A stretch of 64,000 nucleotides of DNA from Pyrus communis (Eukaryota; Streptophyta; Magnoliopsida; Rosales; Rosaceae), in the NCBI RefSeq assembly GCF_963583255.1, contig NC_084805.1, positions 9,912,827-9,976,826 on the forward strand, given 5' to 3'. The notes under the pieces are model-generated. The model saw only the letters and a program-made list of their open reading frames with translations. It was not told the origin of the DNA and did no database searches. Of the stretch, positions 12,878-22,758 are shown one piece after another. Each line of letters opens with the position of its first letter. Position 1 is the first letter of the stretch. The position numbers and the translations under genes were made by a program.

Positions 12878-13595
12878 TGATGCGAGATTTATACGCACAC
12901 AAATTAAACCCTCTTTTCGTCAAATTGTAGTATATGTATAAGTAGGGATCGTTCTGGACCGGGGATTAGGAGGGATTGCAAATCACTTGGAAACTGACTC
13001 AAAAACGTAAAATAAAGTTTAAAACACTAAACTAAACTCAAAGAATGCGAAGCTAAACGCTTAAAAACATCACCCAAAACACTCAAAACTGCCTTAACAC
13101 TCAAAACTGCCTTAAAAACACTTTCTGGGCAGTTTTGAGCACTTTGGTGAATATGGACGAAATTGGGAAATAAATTTAATCAAAACTCTTAAAAACACAA
13201 ACTAAATGTAATTCTAACTAATCTAACACTTTAAAATAAATGGGGGATTGGTTTTGACAAATTTTGAAACTAAAACAAAAACTTGGAAACAAAACAGATT
13301 GTACAAACGAAATTGATGGAATAGAATGATGAAAAACTAGTTAGAGGGTTCCTTATCCACACATGAACATAAGCATATAATTTGACTCCCAGTTATGACT
13401 TCAACAAACGATGAATGACAATGCTCCAAGTTAATTAGGTTCGCTTAAACTAACTTTCAGATTTCCCTAGATTCATTGGATTGAATGGGATACGCATTAC
13501 AACCAAATTATTCCTAATCAAAGTCCCTAACCATGGAATACGCATGATAGAGACATTCAACAAAGATCATTAAGTTCAATGGAAATCATAAACAT

Positions 13596-15598
13596 TGATA
13601 GAAGCATATTTAGGCGACTTACTTAGCTTGTTTTCGTGCATTTATATTGTTAATTCATAGTTGTTTTAGTCGTTTAAGCCATTTTCGTGTGTTTTTAGGT
13701 TCATATGGCTAAGGAAGCAAAAAGATGCATTTTGGAGCAAAATTGGACTTGGAATGGATAGCTTATGTTTGGACCAAAATGAATGGACGAAATTGAAGGA
13801 TTCCTAATCCATTGCAGCCACATGCACCCATAATCATTCACACCTTGCAGCCACATGCATTCACATGCATAAATCAGCCACATGCATCTCCCATCACCAT
13901 ATCAGATTTACATCATATTCACATGCATTCCATCCTTTAAAACATTGCACATGCACTCCCTTTAATTAATTAAGCCACATGCACTCCCATCCATTTCATC
14001 ATTGCAGTCAACACATGCTTTCACATGCATTTTCAGATTGTCCCCTTGCACATGCAGCCACATATTCATTGCACATGCAATTCCAACCCACATGCATCCT
14101 TTAATCATTCAAACATGCAGCCACATTCCCTCCTAGCTGTCATGTTCCCCCCATTTCACCTATAAATAAGCATTCACACTAATTCATTCTCATTCACTCT
14201 TCCATATTCCAGAAATTCGTCAAAACCTCTCCACACCCTTGCAGCAGCCACCAAAACACTTTTCTCCTCCATTGCAGCCACTCCAACCACTCCCCAAACC
14301 ATTCACACCATCAAACTATCCTTAGACCTTGTGCTACAACGAAGAGGAAGATAAGAGGGCCTAAACGTTCATACAATTCAAGTTTGAGTTGTTGGAATGT
14401 TTAGGTGTTTCTTTGATTTCAATGTTTAATTTCAATACTCTTTGTTTTGTACGAATGATGAATGGAAGAGAAGAGGGCCTAAACGTTCATACAATTCAAG
14501 TTTGAGTTGTTGGAATGTTTAGGTGTTTCTTTGATTCCAATGTTTAAATTCAACTAAACCCCCTTTGGCTAGGGGGGAATTCGAAATATATGTTTATGCT
14601 TGCATTTTGATTTGATTACTTCTAATTGCGTTTCATAAGTTGTGGATTCAATTCGTTTAACTGTTTGATTGATAACTTATTTATGTATGTTTATTGAGAG
14701 TGCACACTTAATTTTCATGCATGAATATGACGCTAGAATATAAGTGAGTTTCACCTAATAGTTACGAACTTATATTCACAAGTAGTGGAGGTTGCTTATA
14801 AACAATCGCGTTAAACGAATTCTTGGCATAAGTTTCATGCGTATTCCATAGTAACGAATGCCTCGTCGATGTTTATGATTTCCGTTGAACTTAATGATCT
14901 TTGTTGAATGTCTCTATCATGCGTATTCCATAGTTAGGGACTTTGATTAGGAATAATTTGGTTGTAATGCGTATTCCATTCAATCCAATGAATCTAGGGA
15001 AATCTGAAAGTTAATTTAAGCGGACCTAATTAACTTGGAGCATTGAGAATTCATGGTTTGTTGAAATGCAATTGGAAATCGTTTTATTATGCAAGTGTAA
15101 CATGTATGGAGATGAACCCCTTAGCTATTCTATCATCCATTCCTTCCATTTCATCAATTTCATTTTTACAATCTGTTTTGATTTACAATCTGTGCATTTA
15201 GTTTAATTTTGTCCAAAACCTCAATCCCCCTTTACTTTATTGTCCAAATTAGTTAGAAAGTGTCTTAGTTTGTGTTTCTAAGTGTTTTGAATCAATTTAT
15301 TTCCAAAATTCGTCCAAAGCACTCAAAGTGCTCAAAACTGCCCAGAAAGTGTTTTTTAGGCAGTTTTGAGTGTTTTGGGTGTTGTTTGAGTCTTTCGGTT
15401 TGTTTTAGTGTTTTAAAGTTTAGTTTTACATTCTTTGAGTCTAGTTTAGTGTTTTATATTGCGTTTTTACGTTTTTGAATCAAATCCAAGTGATTAACAA
15501 TCCCTCCTAATCCCCGGTCCAGAACGATCCCTACTTATACTTATACTACAATTGTCAAAAAAAGGGTTTAATTTGTGTGCGTATAAATTCACGCATCA
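13596..15598 (+). repeat. 5' LTR of element A
   Basis: Starts TGATAGAAGCATATT and ends TTCACGCATCA. U3 is rich in CACATGCA-type words up to the TATA box. A 118-bp-period direct duplication follows the TATA box (units starting at 14355 and 14473, each with GAGGGCCTAAACG). The inverted repeat is at 15331-15342 and 15359-15370, and CTAATCCCCGG is at 15507-15517. Confidence 0.93.
14161..14168 (+). promoter_or_regulatory. LTR core promoter, TATAAATA
   Basis: TATAAATA about 565 bp into the 5' LTR, preceded by CATGTTCCCCCCATTTCACC. Equivalent boxes occur in the 3' LTR (21321-21328), in B (44770-44777, 51591-51598), in C (56219-56226, minus), and in other LTRs (39745-39752; TATAAAAA at 27753-27760; TATATAAA at 3525-3532 and 34105-34112). 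Its conserved position suggests it marks the U3/R boundary region. Confidence 0.7.
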
Positions 15599-15603
15599 AA
15601 TTT

Positions 15604-15621
15604 TGGCGCCGTTGCCGGGGA
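15604..15621 (+). promoter_or_regulatory. tRNA-Asp primer-binding site of element A
   Basis: TGGCGCCGTTGCCGGGGA, a perfect complement to the 3' end of plant tRNA-Asp, 5 nt after the LTR. The next bases, ATTAG, extend the self-complementarity with U5 and with CTAATCCC at 15634-15641. Confidence 0.93.
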
Positions 15622-15730
15622 TTAGAAAATTTGCTAATCCCTTAGATTGTTTGTTTCTGTTATGTATTTTAGATTTAGTTTTTTTTATTTGTGTTTTGTT
15701 TGTTGAATTCAAGTACTAGAGAAGAACAAC

Positions 15731-16819
15731 ATGGCACTTGATAATGCTTCTCTTTTGTCACAGCTCATGGAAAGTTCCCAAATGCAAAGAGTTGATATAT
15801 TTAATCTTCAATCAAGGAATAACGTGTTTTCCAATACTTACAATTCGGATTGGAGTGATCATTCAAACTCTATGTGGTGGGAACCTCAAAATGCTCAACA
15901 AGGAGGATATTGGCAGCCACCACAACCTCATATTCAATATGCCCAACCAGACTCAAGTTCGTCAATAAATTATAATCAAAAGCTTAATGAATTAATTTGT
16001 TTGGTGCAGGGCTCACAAAATCAAGACAATGAGGCTCAACAAGAAGGATATTGGCAGCCATATGAGGAGTTCTATTCAACGCCTATGCAGCCACCACAAG
16101 GGTTGGACCATTTGGAAAAGCAAATTGGGCAGATCGCGGAGTTCGTAGGACAGTTTCGAGACCAAGGCGAACTCCCTAGTTCAACCATTGCAAATCCGAA
16201 GGGAGAATTTGAAACTGCCAAGGAAATCATGTTGAGAAGTGACAAGGAGGTTGGAACGGACCCTCAACCATCAAAATCAAATCACAAGGAAGAGGAATAC
16301 ACCCAACCCACGGCAAGGGTGGAAACACCTTTACCGGAGGCACCTATTGCTCCTATGCCATCTAATACAGGTATGGTTGTTCCAAATTTCATTATTTTTA
16401 ACCCCGTTCCAACAAGTAGCCCTATTCCTTGCAGATTCATGACTTCCAAGGAAGAAGAAGGTGAAAAAGACATCTTGGAAGCCCTTCCAAAGGTGACAAG
16501 TAGGGAATGTCATGAATTCATCAAAAATGACGTTCTTGAAACCACAAAATCCAAAGAAGTTAAATTTGATGACATTGGACAAGTCATAACCATCACTTGC
16601 AATCTGGCCAAGTCCAATATCCCTGAAAATTTCAAAGGAGTGGTGTTTGTCATTGAGTTCTTGTCGGACAAAACAAGTAAGTCCTCTTTTCCAAATTCCA
16701 TTACATTTTATACTAACTTGTTGTTTTTTATGAATCAGGCACCTACACTAGAATTCAAACCAATGCCGGTTCACTTTAAGTATCACCTTCCATTCAAGGA
16801 CCAATTCCATGCCGTTTGA
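15731..16819 (+). CDS. Gag-like linker protein of element A
   Basis: 362 codons, intact. The ATG follows a leader of about 130 nt after the LTR, and the same MALDNASLLSQLME start is found in B and C. Residues 1-60 include NSDWSDHSNSMWWEPQ, related to the NPGWRDHPNFKWREPQ that follows the zinc knuckle in true gag. A Q/P-rich part with GYWQPP.. repeats comes next, then a short coiled stretch (LDHLEKQIGQIAEFVGQF), a decayed ANAITLRSGKE (TAKEIMLRSDKE), and a part near SSPIPCRFM. The last 45 residues (APTLEFKPMPVHFKYHLPF) resemble the pre-RT segment of Athila-type polyproteins. The capsid domain, CCHC knuckle, protease and RT are absent. It may be a Gag-interacting passenger or RNA-packaging relic; the function is unknown. 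An intron-like segment lies at 16677-16738. Confidence 0.75.
   Translation: MALDNASLLSQLMESSQMQRVDIFNLQSRNNVFSNTYNSDWSDHSNSMWWEPQNAQQGGYWQPPQPHIQYAQPDSSSSINYNQKLNELICLVQGSQNQDNEAQQEGYWQPYEEFYSTPMQPPQGLDHLEKQIGQIAEFVGQFRDQGELPSSTIANPKGEFETAKEIMLRSDKEVGTDPQPSKSNHKEEEYTQPTARVETPLPEAPIAPMPSNTGMVVPNFIIFNPVPTSSPIPCRFMTSKEEEGEKDILEALPKVTSRECHEFIKNDVLETTKSKEVKFDDIGQVITITCNLAKSNIPENFKGVVFVIEFLSDKTSKSSFPNSITFYTNLLFFMNQAPTLEFKPMPVHFKYHLPFKDQFHAV
16677..16738 (+). other. 62-nt intron-like segment in the gag-like ORF
   Basis: Donor-like AA|GTAAGT, branch-like TACTAAC (16711-16717), a T-rich stretch (TTGTTGTTTTTTA) and acceptor ATGAATCAG. The same layout and length are at 46914-46975 (B) and 7915-7976 (F, minus), and a 59-nt version is at 60433-60491 (C, minus). 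The unspliced frame is open through it. Splicing would remove a length that is 2 modulo 3 and truncate the protein soon after. Confidence 0.5.
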
Positions 16820-16940
16820 TTTTATTTATGTTCATAAAAAAAAAATAAAAATAAATAAATAAATAAATAAAAAAACAAAAACAAAAAAAAAACAAAAACA
16901 AAAAATTTATTTAGTAAATAAAATAAAGCAGATGTAACCT
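16820..16940. repeat. A-rich AAAT/AAAAAC spacer between convergent ORFs
   Basis: About 120 bp between the sense gag-like stop and the antisense ORF stop, with (AAAT)n and AAAAAC tracts. Several AATAAA words on the plus strand could act as poly(A) signals for a short gag-like mRNA. In B the same place is a run of about 24 A followed by AAT repeats (47070-47108), and in C a TTTA tract (60320-60345). Confidence 0.6.
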
Positions 16941-17633
16941 TCACAGAGGTTGTTTGCTTGAGGCCCCACTACGTGGCTTTACTCTTGAAGCGGAAGGCGT
17001 AGGAACAGAAGGCATCGGAACGGAAGGCGTAGGAGCAGAAGACATAGGAACGGAAGGCATCGGAGCGGGAGGCATCGGAGCTAAAGCATTCCAGGCCTCA
17101 ATACTTGGCCAAACGCTGGATGACCCAGGAAAAAGGTGCCTCTGGAGATAAGTCGAAAACCTCTGACGGTCGTTTTGAATCCGACCTTCAGACTCTTGCA
17201 GCTCATCAAGCTTCCTCTTCATGCCCGACGAATAGTTATTTGCAAGCACATGCAAACTTCTATTCTCATACTTCAGCTGCTGGACCTCCTGCTTGAGACT
17301 TTCCACCTCTGCCATCAATGATTCCACCTGACGGGAGCGGGCAAGCAGGCGTTGGCCCATGTTGGACACAGAACTCGCACACTGAACACTAAGTGCGAGG
17401 GACTCTTGAACGGCCAACTCATCGGACCGTCCTGACAGCAGCCTACTATCTTTTGGAGTGAGGAGGTTCCTAGCTACTATTGTAGCTGTTGTGGCGTCCT
17501 GCATCACGGAGTCTTTACCTGTGAGAGGACCGTTAGAAGATAAGAAAGAAGGGCGCCATACGTTACCTTGACGCGGCGCGCCCGTATCACTGCTAAGGCT
17601 CAATTCCAAGCTAAGGTTCGATGGGTTTGCCAT
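16941..17633 (-). CDS. Antisense coiled-coil protein of element A
   Basis: 230 codons on the strand opposite to the element's own RNA. I do not recognise the family. The N-terminus is MANPSNLSLELSLSSD; residues about 24-100 are strongly conserved among copies (RQGNVWRPSFLSSNG, NLLTPKDSRLLSGRSDELAV). Residues about 105-165 form a predicted coiled coil (VESLMAEVESLKQEVQQL, then MKRKLDELQESEGRI), followed by QRHLFPGSS. A tail of repeated APMPS/VPMPS units varies in number between copies. There is no membrane segment or signal peptide. A TATA-like box lies 114-124 bp upstream. Homologous ORFs at 47122-47799, 59673-60305 and 62805-63437 are all intact. Antisense ORFs are known in other plant Ty3/gypsy elements such as Grande, so a retrotransposon accessory or captured host gene is plausible. 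Confidence 0.75.
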   Translation of the reverse strand: MANPSNLSLELSLSSDTGAPRQGNVWRPSFLSSNGPLTGKDSVMQDATTATIVARNLLTPKDSRLLSGRSDELAVQESLALSVQCASSVSNMGQRLLARSRQVESLMAEVESLKQEVQQLKYENRSLHVLANNYSSGMKRKLDELQESEGRIQNDRQRFSTYLQRHLFPGSSSVWPSIEAWNALAPMPPAPMPSVPMSSAPTPSVPMPSVPTPSASRVKPRSGASSKQPL

Positions 17634-18960
17634 TTTTCAAAAGTGTTCAAAGAGAAGGGGTGGATGGAGTAAATTTTCAAAGGGCCGGAGTCGATTTTCA
17701 AGAATGGGCAATCTTCAGAGTGTGTATGTTGGCGGTGATCGATAGCTCTATAAAAAGCCAAGGCGACGCGTCCACCGATTCAAAGAGCCGGATTTTCCGG
17801 CGTAAGTTAAGCGACGCTCCCTCGGCTTTTCAGAAAACGCGTTCAACTTTGTCAAAAGATTTCTGACAAAGCTGAAAACACGTGGAGGCCATCATCGCAA
17901 CTACACGTCTTTAGCCGACAAGCGCAAAGTTCGGCGACGCTTTCTCTGCTTTTCAGAAAACGCGTGCAGCTTTGTCAAAAGGAGCCGCATCTACAGTACC
18001 ACGTGTCGTTCAGAAAACGAAGGGGCGCCTGCTCAGAAATCGAAGAGGCGTCGTTTAGAAATCAAAGAGGCGTATTCAGAAATCGAAGAGGCGCCACTAT
18101 TTCAAAAAGCCGGATTTGCGGGATCGAAGAGACGTTTGTCGACAAGGGTAAAAGAACAGTACCACCACTTGATATTATCTCTATATATGTCGACCTTCAT
18201 CTTTTGTGGCAAGGCAGACATGAAGAAAATGCCTAACTCTCCCTCACCTCTGAGGACGCACTCCCAGCAAAGCCTTTCGAAATACTCAATTCTTTCTTCT
18301 TCCCCAAAGATGATACCAGATGCCTGTAGTACAGATGACCCAGAAGGAAACGGCGGATTGAAGTGTGCTGATTCATTCACCGCTTCTTCAAAAGCAAAGG
18401 TATCTCATATCATCAAGGTCAAAAGCAAAAGTATCTCATATCATGCTCTTTCCCTGTCTTTTTCTTTGTCCTTGTTCTTACTCGCATGGCAAAGTAAAAG
18501 AAGCAATCAGCCGGCACTTGGAGTCAGTCTTCCGAGTTGGAGCCAACTGCCTGGAATCTATTCCTGATTGCTTACCTAGCGTTGCTGTCGAGTAGTCATC
18601 TTCAACGGTTGATACACTACCAGAGAAGGGACCACTTCTGCAAAGGGGAGCGAGTAAGGCAAGTGAAAATGATACATTGAAGCATGTGGAGACAAGCATA
18701 GGCTGAGTTATCCTCCAACCCTTTTCAATACGAATTGGAAAGATTGAACAAAGAAACAGACCAAAGGAGTAAGCTCAGACCTTCGGGGGAGACCAAAAGA
18801 ATCCTGCTGCCCAGTTCAAGAGTAGCACAAAGGAAAATCAATGATGGGCGGAAACCAGTTCAAGAGTAAGCCTGTGGAATCACAAAGATCAAAGCCTCAA
18901 TGCAATCACCAAGGAGAAGAGGGAATTTACACTCCATAACCAGATTTGCGTCCCTAAACT
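17634..18960 (-). promoter_or_regulatory. Upstream cassette and promoter of the antisense ORF (element A)
   Basis: On the minus strand, towards the ORF: an exon-like 62-nt block with splice-type edges (18576-18637), a stretch that conserves a reading frame (FGEEERIEYFERLCWEC, around 18230-18320), a TATATA motif near 18180-18190, several ~22-bp repeats with AGAAATCGAAGAGGCG on the plus strand (about 18009-18095), and two larger related repeats with CAAAG...ACGCGTTTTCTGAAAAG. A TTTTTATAGAG box follows at 17747-17757, 114 bp before the ATG. Its richness in CGACGC/ACGCG words contrasts with the AT-rich element around it, which suggests foreign origin. Confidence 0.6.
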
Positions 18961-20740
18961 CTTCTCTTTGTTAATTACATTCTGCCATGTTTAGTATGCT
19001 TAAGTGCTTTTTGTGTGTTTACTTATGTTTTGTGTGAATCTATGCTTAAAACATTGAGGACAATGTTTGATTTAAGTGTGGGGGGGGGGGGGGGGGGGGG
19101 TAACTAAGTATATTTGATGCAAATTCGTGGGATTTTATCACCCATTACTTAAAATGTTGTTCCTTGCTGTTTTAAGGTGTTTTTAAGTTGTTTTATAGTG
19201 TTTTTAGTATGTTTTGTTTTATAACTTCGAAAATCACATAAAAATTTGAAAAACATGTTTTGAAAAGCCTAAAAAGAGTGTTTTGAGTCGTTTTTGTGTG
19301 TTTGTGTCTTAGGATACCTTCCAACACAATGATAAGGATTTGGTTTGTAATTGCATGACTGTTAAAGAGAGTTATAAACATGGATGAAAGTTTGATTTAC
19401 TCTTGGTATATGCTTGGTTATGGTTATAATGTATGACTTCACATGCAATCATAAAAGAAAAATTCGTTTTTGTAACATGCTTGAAGGAAGAAACTCATAA
19501 TAACGCTACATCCCTGTGAGACTCGAGCCATTACTTTCTTTGGAGAGTTATTTTCTGTGATTCTTTGTTTTCTAAAGTTGTTGCATGATCTCATTATTCC
19601 TTGCTTGGTTGCTACTTTGAATGCAATTGTATCATGATAGAACTAAATACTAGAACTTATATCCGTTTCATTCAAAGCATGACATTGAATTGCATAACAT
19701 ATATCAAGATGAAGTTGTGTAGTTGCCACCATAGCCAAATAGCCTTACTTCCCATATTTCGTATATATTAGTTTTAACCCTGTTGAGCCTCGTTTAGCCT
19801 ATTTTCTTTGCTAACCACATCACCCCTTTCCTAGCCTAGAGTAGGACTTTCCTATACCCTTGTTCTTAAAGTATAGTGAGCATGACTTAAATGAATTCCT
19901 TTTGAGTTACATTATGCAAGAAAATGAGTGTGGGGGAGTAAAAGTTTGTTCTTATGTTTATATGTATGTTTTGAGATTCAAAAGAAAAAGAAAAAGAAAA
20001 AGAAAAGAAAAAAAATTGTGAAAAACATATGAGAAAGAAAAACAGAAAAGAAAAGAAAGAGCTTGTTATCCCTTTTTGATCAAAAGTTGAGTTTTCATTC
20101 AAAAGTGAATTCTAAGATGATTCAAATGCTTTGCTCGCTATTTCTTTAAGAACCTTTGTTTTCCATATCCCTTATTTGTTAGCCAAACACCTTTAGCCCC
20201 GTTTCAACCCTTATGCTTCTATCTTGATCGTTATGTGTTCAATAATGTGGAGTTTGGAATTGATATGAGCTTATGGAATCACTGGTTCTCATCCTAAGTA
20301 GTAGCATTCCATTCATGAGATCATATTCATGTCATTATCATAAATCCAGAAAATGCTTTCCTTGTTATAACATATGTGAGTGTTCGTCTACATGTTTACA
20401 TCAATCTTCTCACATATACCTAGTGTAAGGTGTGCAGTCAGAAAATCTGTGTGAAAAACGAGAGTACATCTAGTAAGGAATTGAGGGAATTCTCTAAGGC
20501 ATGTTACTACATTCAAAACATGGTTTTAAATGCTTAATTGTGAACTAGTATGTGGTGACTATGAGTAAGAATGTACTTAAGTGTAAAGATGGCTAAAATC
20601 TGTGGGAATAACGATTTTTAACTTGTCATGTGCATTGGAAATCCCTGAGACGATTGTTGGAAGGTATAGGTTGTGTTTTGTTCGTTTTGTTTTGTTTTTG
20701 GTTTCTTTTGTTTTGTTTTGCTCGAGGACTAGCAAAAGCT
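18961..20740 (+). other. Non-coding 3' third of element A
   Basis: No credible coding. Contains a 21-G homopolymer following AAGTGT (19074-19100), a second PPT-like AGTGTGGGGG (19927-19936), a GAAAAA purine tract (about 19979-20062), and a stretch ending CTCGAGGACTAGCAAAAGCT just before the PPT. The same order of blocks is present in B, C, D, F and H. Confidence 0.8.
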
Positions 20741-20755
20741 AAGTGTGGGGGAATT
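20741..20755 (+). promoter_or_regulatory. Polypurine tract of element A
   Basis: AAGTGTGGGGGAATT directly before the 3' LTR; the expected primer for plus-strand DNA synthesis. The same tract abuts LTRs in H, B (GGTATT variant) and C. Confidence 0.9.
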
Positions 20756-22758
20756 TGATAGAAGCATATTTAGGCGACTTACTTAGCTTGTTTTCGTGCA
20801 TTTATATTGTTAATTCATAGTTGTTTTAGTCGTTTAAGCCATTTTCGTGTGTTTTTAGGTTCATATGGCTAAGGAAGCAAAAAGATGCATTTTGGAGCAA
20901 AATTGGACTTGGAATGGATAACTTATGTTTGGAGCAAAAGGAATGGACGAAATTGAAGGATTCCTAATCCATTGCAGCTACATGCACCCATAATCATTCA
21001 CACCTTGCAGCCACATGCATTCACATGCATAAATCAGCCACATGCATCTCCCATCACCATATCAGATTTACATCATATTTACATGCATTCCATCCTTTAA
21101 AACATTGCACATGCACTCCCTTTAATTAATTAAGCCACATGCACTCCCATTCATTTCATCATTGCAGCCAACACATGCTTTCACATGCATTTTCAGATTG
21201 TCCCCTTGCACATGCAGCCACATATTCATTGCACATGCAATTCCAACCCACATGCATCCTTTAATCATTCAAACATGCAGCCACATTCCCTCCTAGCTGT
21301 CATGTTCCCCCCATTTCACCTATAAATAAGCATTCACACTAATTCATTCTCATTCACTCTTCCATATTCCAGAAATTCGTCAAAACCTCTCCACACCCTT
21401 GCAGCAGCCACCAAAACACTTTTCTCCTCCATTGCAGCCACTCCAACCACTCCCCAAACCATTCACACCATCAAACTATCCTTAGACCTTGTGCTACAAC
21501 GAAGAGGAAGATAAGAGGGCCTAAACGTTCATACAATTCAAGTTTGAGTTGTTGGAATGTTTAGGTGTTTCTTTGATTTCAATGTTTAATTTCAATACTC
21601 TTTGTTTTGTACGAATGATGAATGGAAGAGAAGAGGGCCTAAACGTTCATACAATTCAAGTTTGAGTTGTTGGAATGTTTAGGTGTTTCTTTGATTCCAA
21701 TGTTTAAATTCAACTAAACCCCCTTTGGCTAGGGGGGAATTCGAAATATATGTTTATGCTTGCATTTTGATTTGATTACTTCTAATTGCGTTTCATAAGT
21801 TGTGGATTCAATTCGTTTAACTGTTTGATTGATAACTTATTTATGTATGTTTATTGAGAGTGCACACTTAATTTTCATGCATGAATATGACGCTAGAATA
21901 TAAGTGAGTTTCACCTAATAGTTACGAACTTATATTCACAAGTAGTGGAGGTTGCTTATAAACAATCGCGTTAAACGAATTCTTGGCATAAGTTTCATGC
22001 GTATTCCATAGTAACGAATGCCTCGTCGATGTTTATGATTTCCGTTGAACTTAATGATCTTTGTTGAATGTCTCTATCATGCGTATTCCATAGTTAGGGA
22101 CTTTGATTAGGAATAATTTGGTTGTAATGCATATTCCATTCAATCCAATGAATCTAGGGAAATCTGAAAGTTAATTTAAGCGGACCTAATTAACTTGGAG
22201 CATTGAGAATTCATGGTTTGTTGAAATGCAATTGGAAATCGTTTTATTATGCAAGTGTAACATGTATGGAGATGAACCCCTTAGCTATTCTATCATCCAT
22301 TCCTTCTATTTCATCAATTTCGTTTTTACAATCTGTTTTGATTTACAATCTGTGCATTTAGTTTAATTTTGTCCAAAACCTCAATCCCCCTTTACTTTAT
22401 TGTCCAAATTAGTTAGAAAGTGTCTTAGTTTGTGTTTCTAAGTGTTTTGAATCAATTTATTTCCAAAATTCGTCCAAAGTACTCAAAGTGCTCAAAACTG
22501 CCCAGAAAGTGTTTTTTAGGCAGTTTTGAGTGTTTTGGGTGTTGTTTGAGTCCTTCGGTTTGTTTTAGTGTTTTAAAGTTTAGTTTTACATTCTTTGAGT
22601 CTAGTTTAGTGTTTTATATTGCGTTTTTACGTTTTTGAGTCAAATCCAAGTGATTAACAATCCCTCCTAATCCCCGGTCCAGAACGATCCCTACTTATAC
22701 TTATACTACAATTGTCAAAAAGAGGGTTTAATTTGTGTGCGTATAAATTCACGCATCA
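20756..22758 (+). repeat. 3' LTR of element A
   Basis: 2003 bp, co-linear without gaps with the 5' LTR (offset 7160) and about 99% identical by eye. Ends TTCACGCATCA, followed by the AACAT target duplication. Confidence 0.93.

Larger units (their letters stand above)
13596..22758 (+). mobile_element. Complete non-autonomous LTR retrotransposon A, 9163 bp
   Basis: Two LTRs of 2003 bp each, PBS, PPT and a 5-bp duplication AACAT (13591-13595 and 22759-22763) define an intact insertion. By eye I count about 14 mismatches between the LTRs (roughly 0.7%), so it is young. The 5.16-kb interior has a sense gag-like ORF and a convergent antisense ORF with its upstream cassette. A long non-coding 3' third follows. 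Protease, RT, RNase H and integrase are all missing, which fits a large retrotransposon derivative (LARD) mobilised in trans. Confidence 0.93.
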
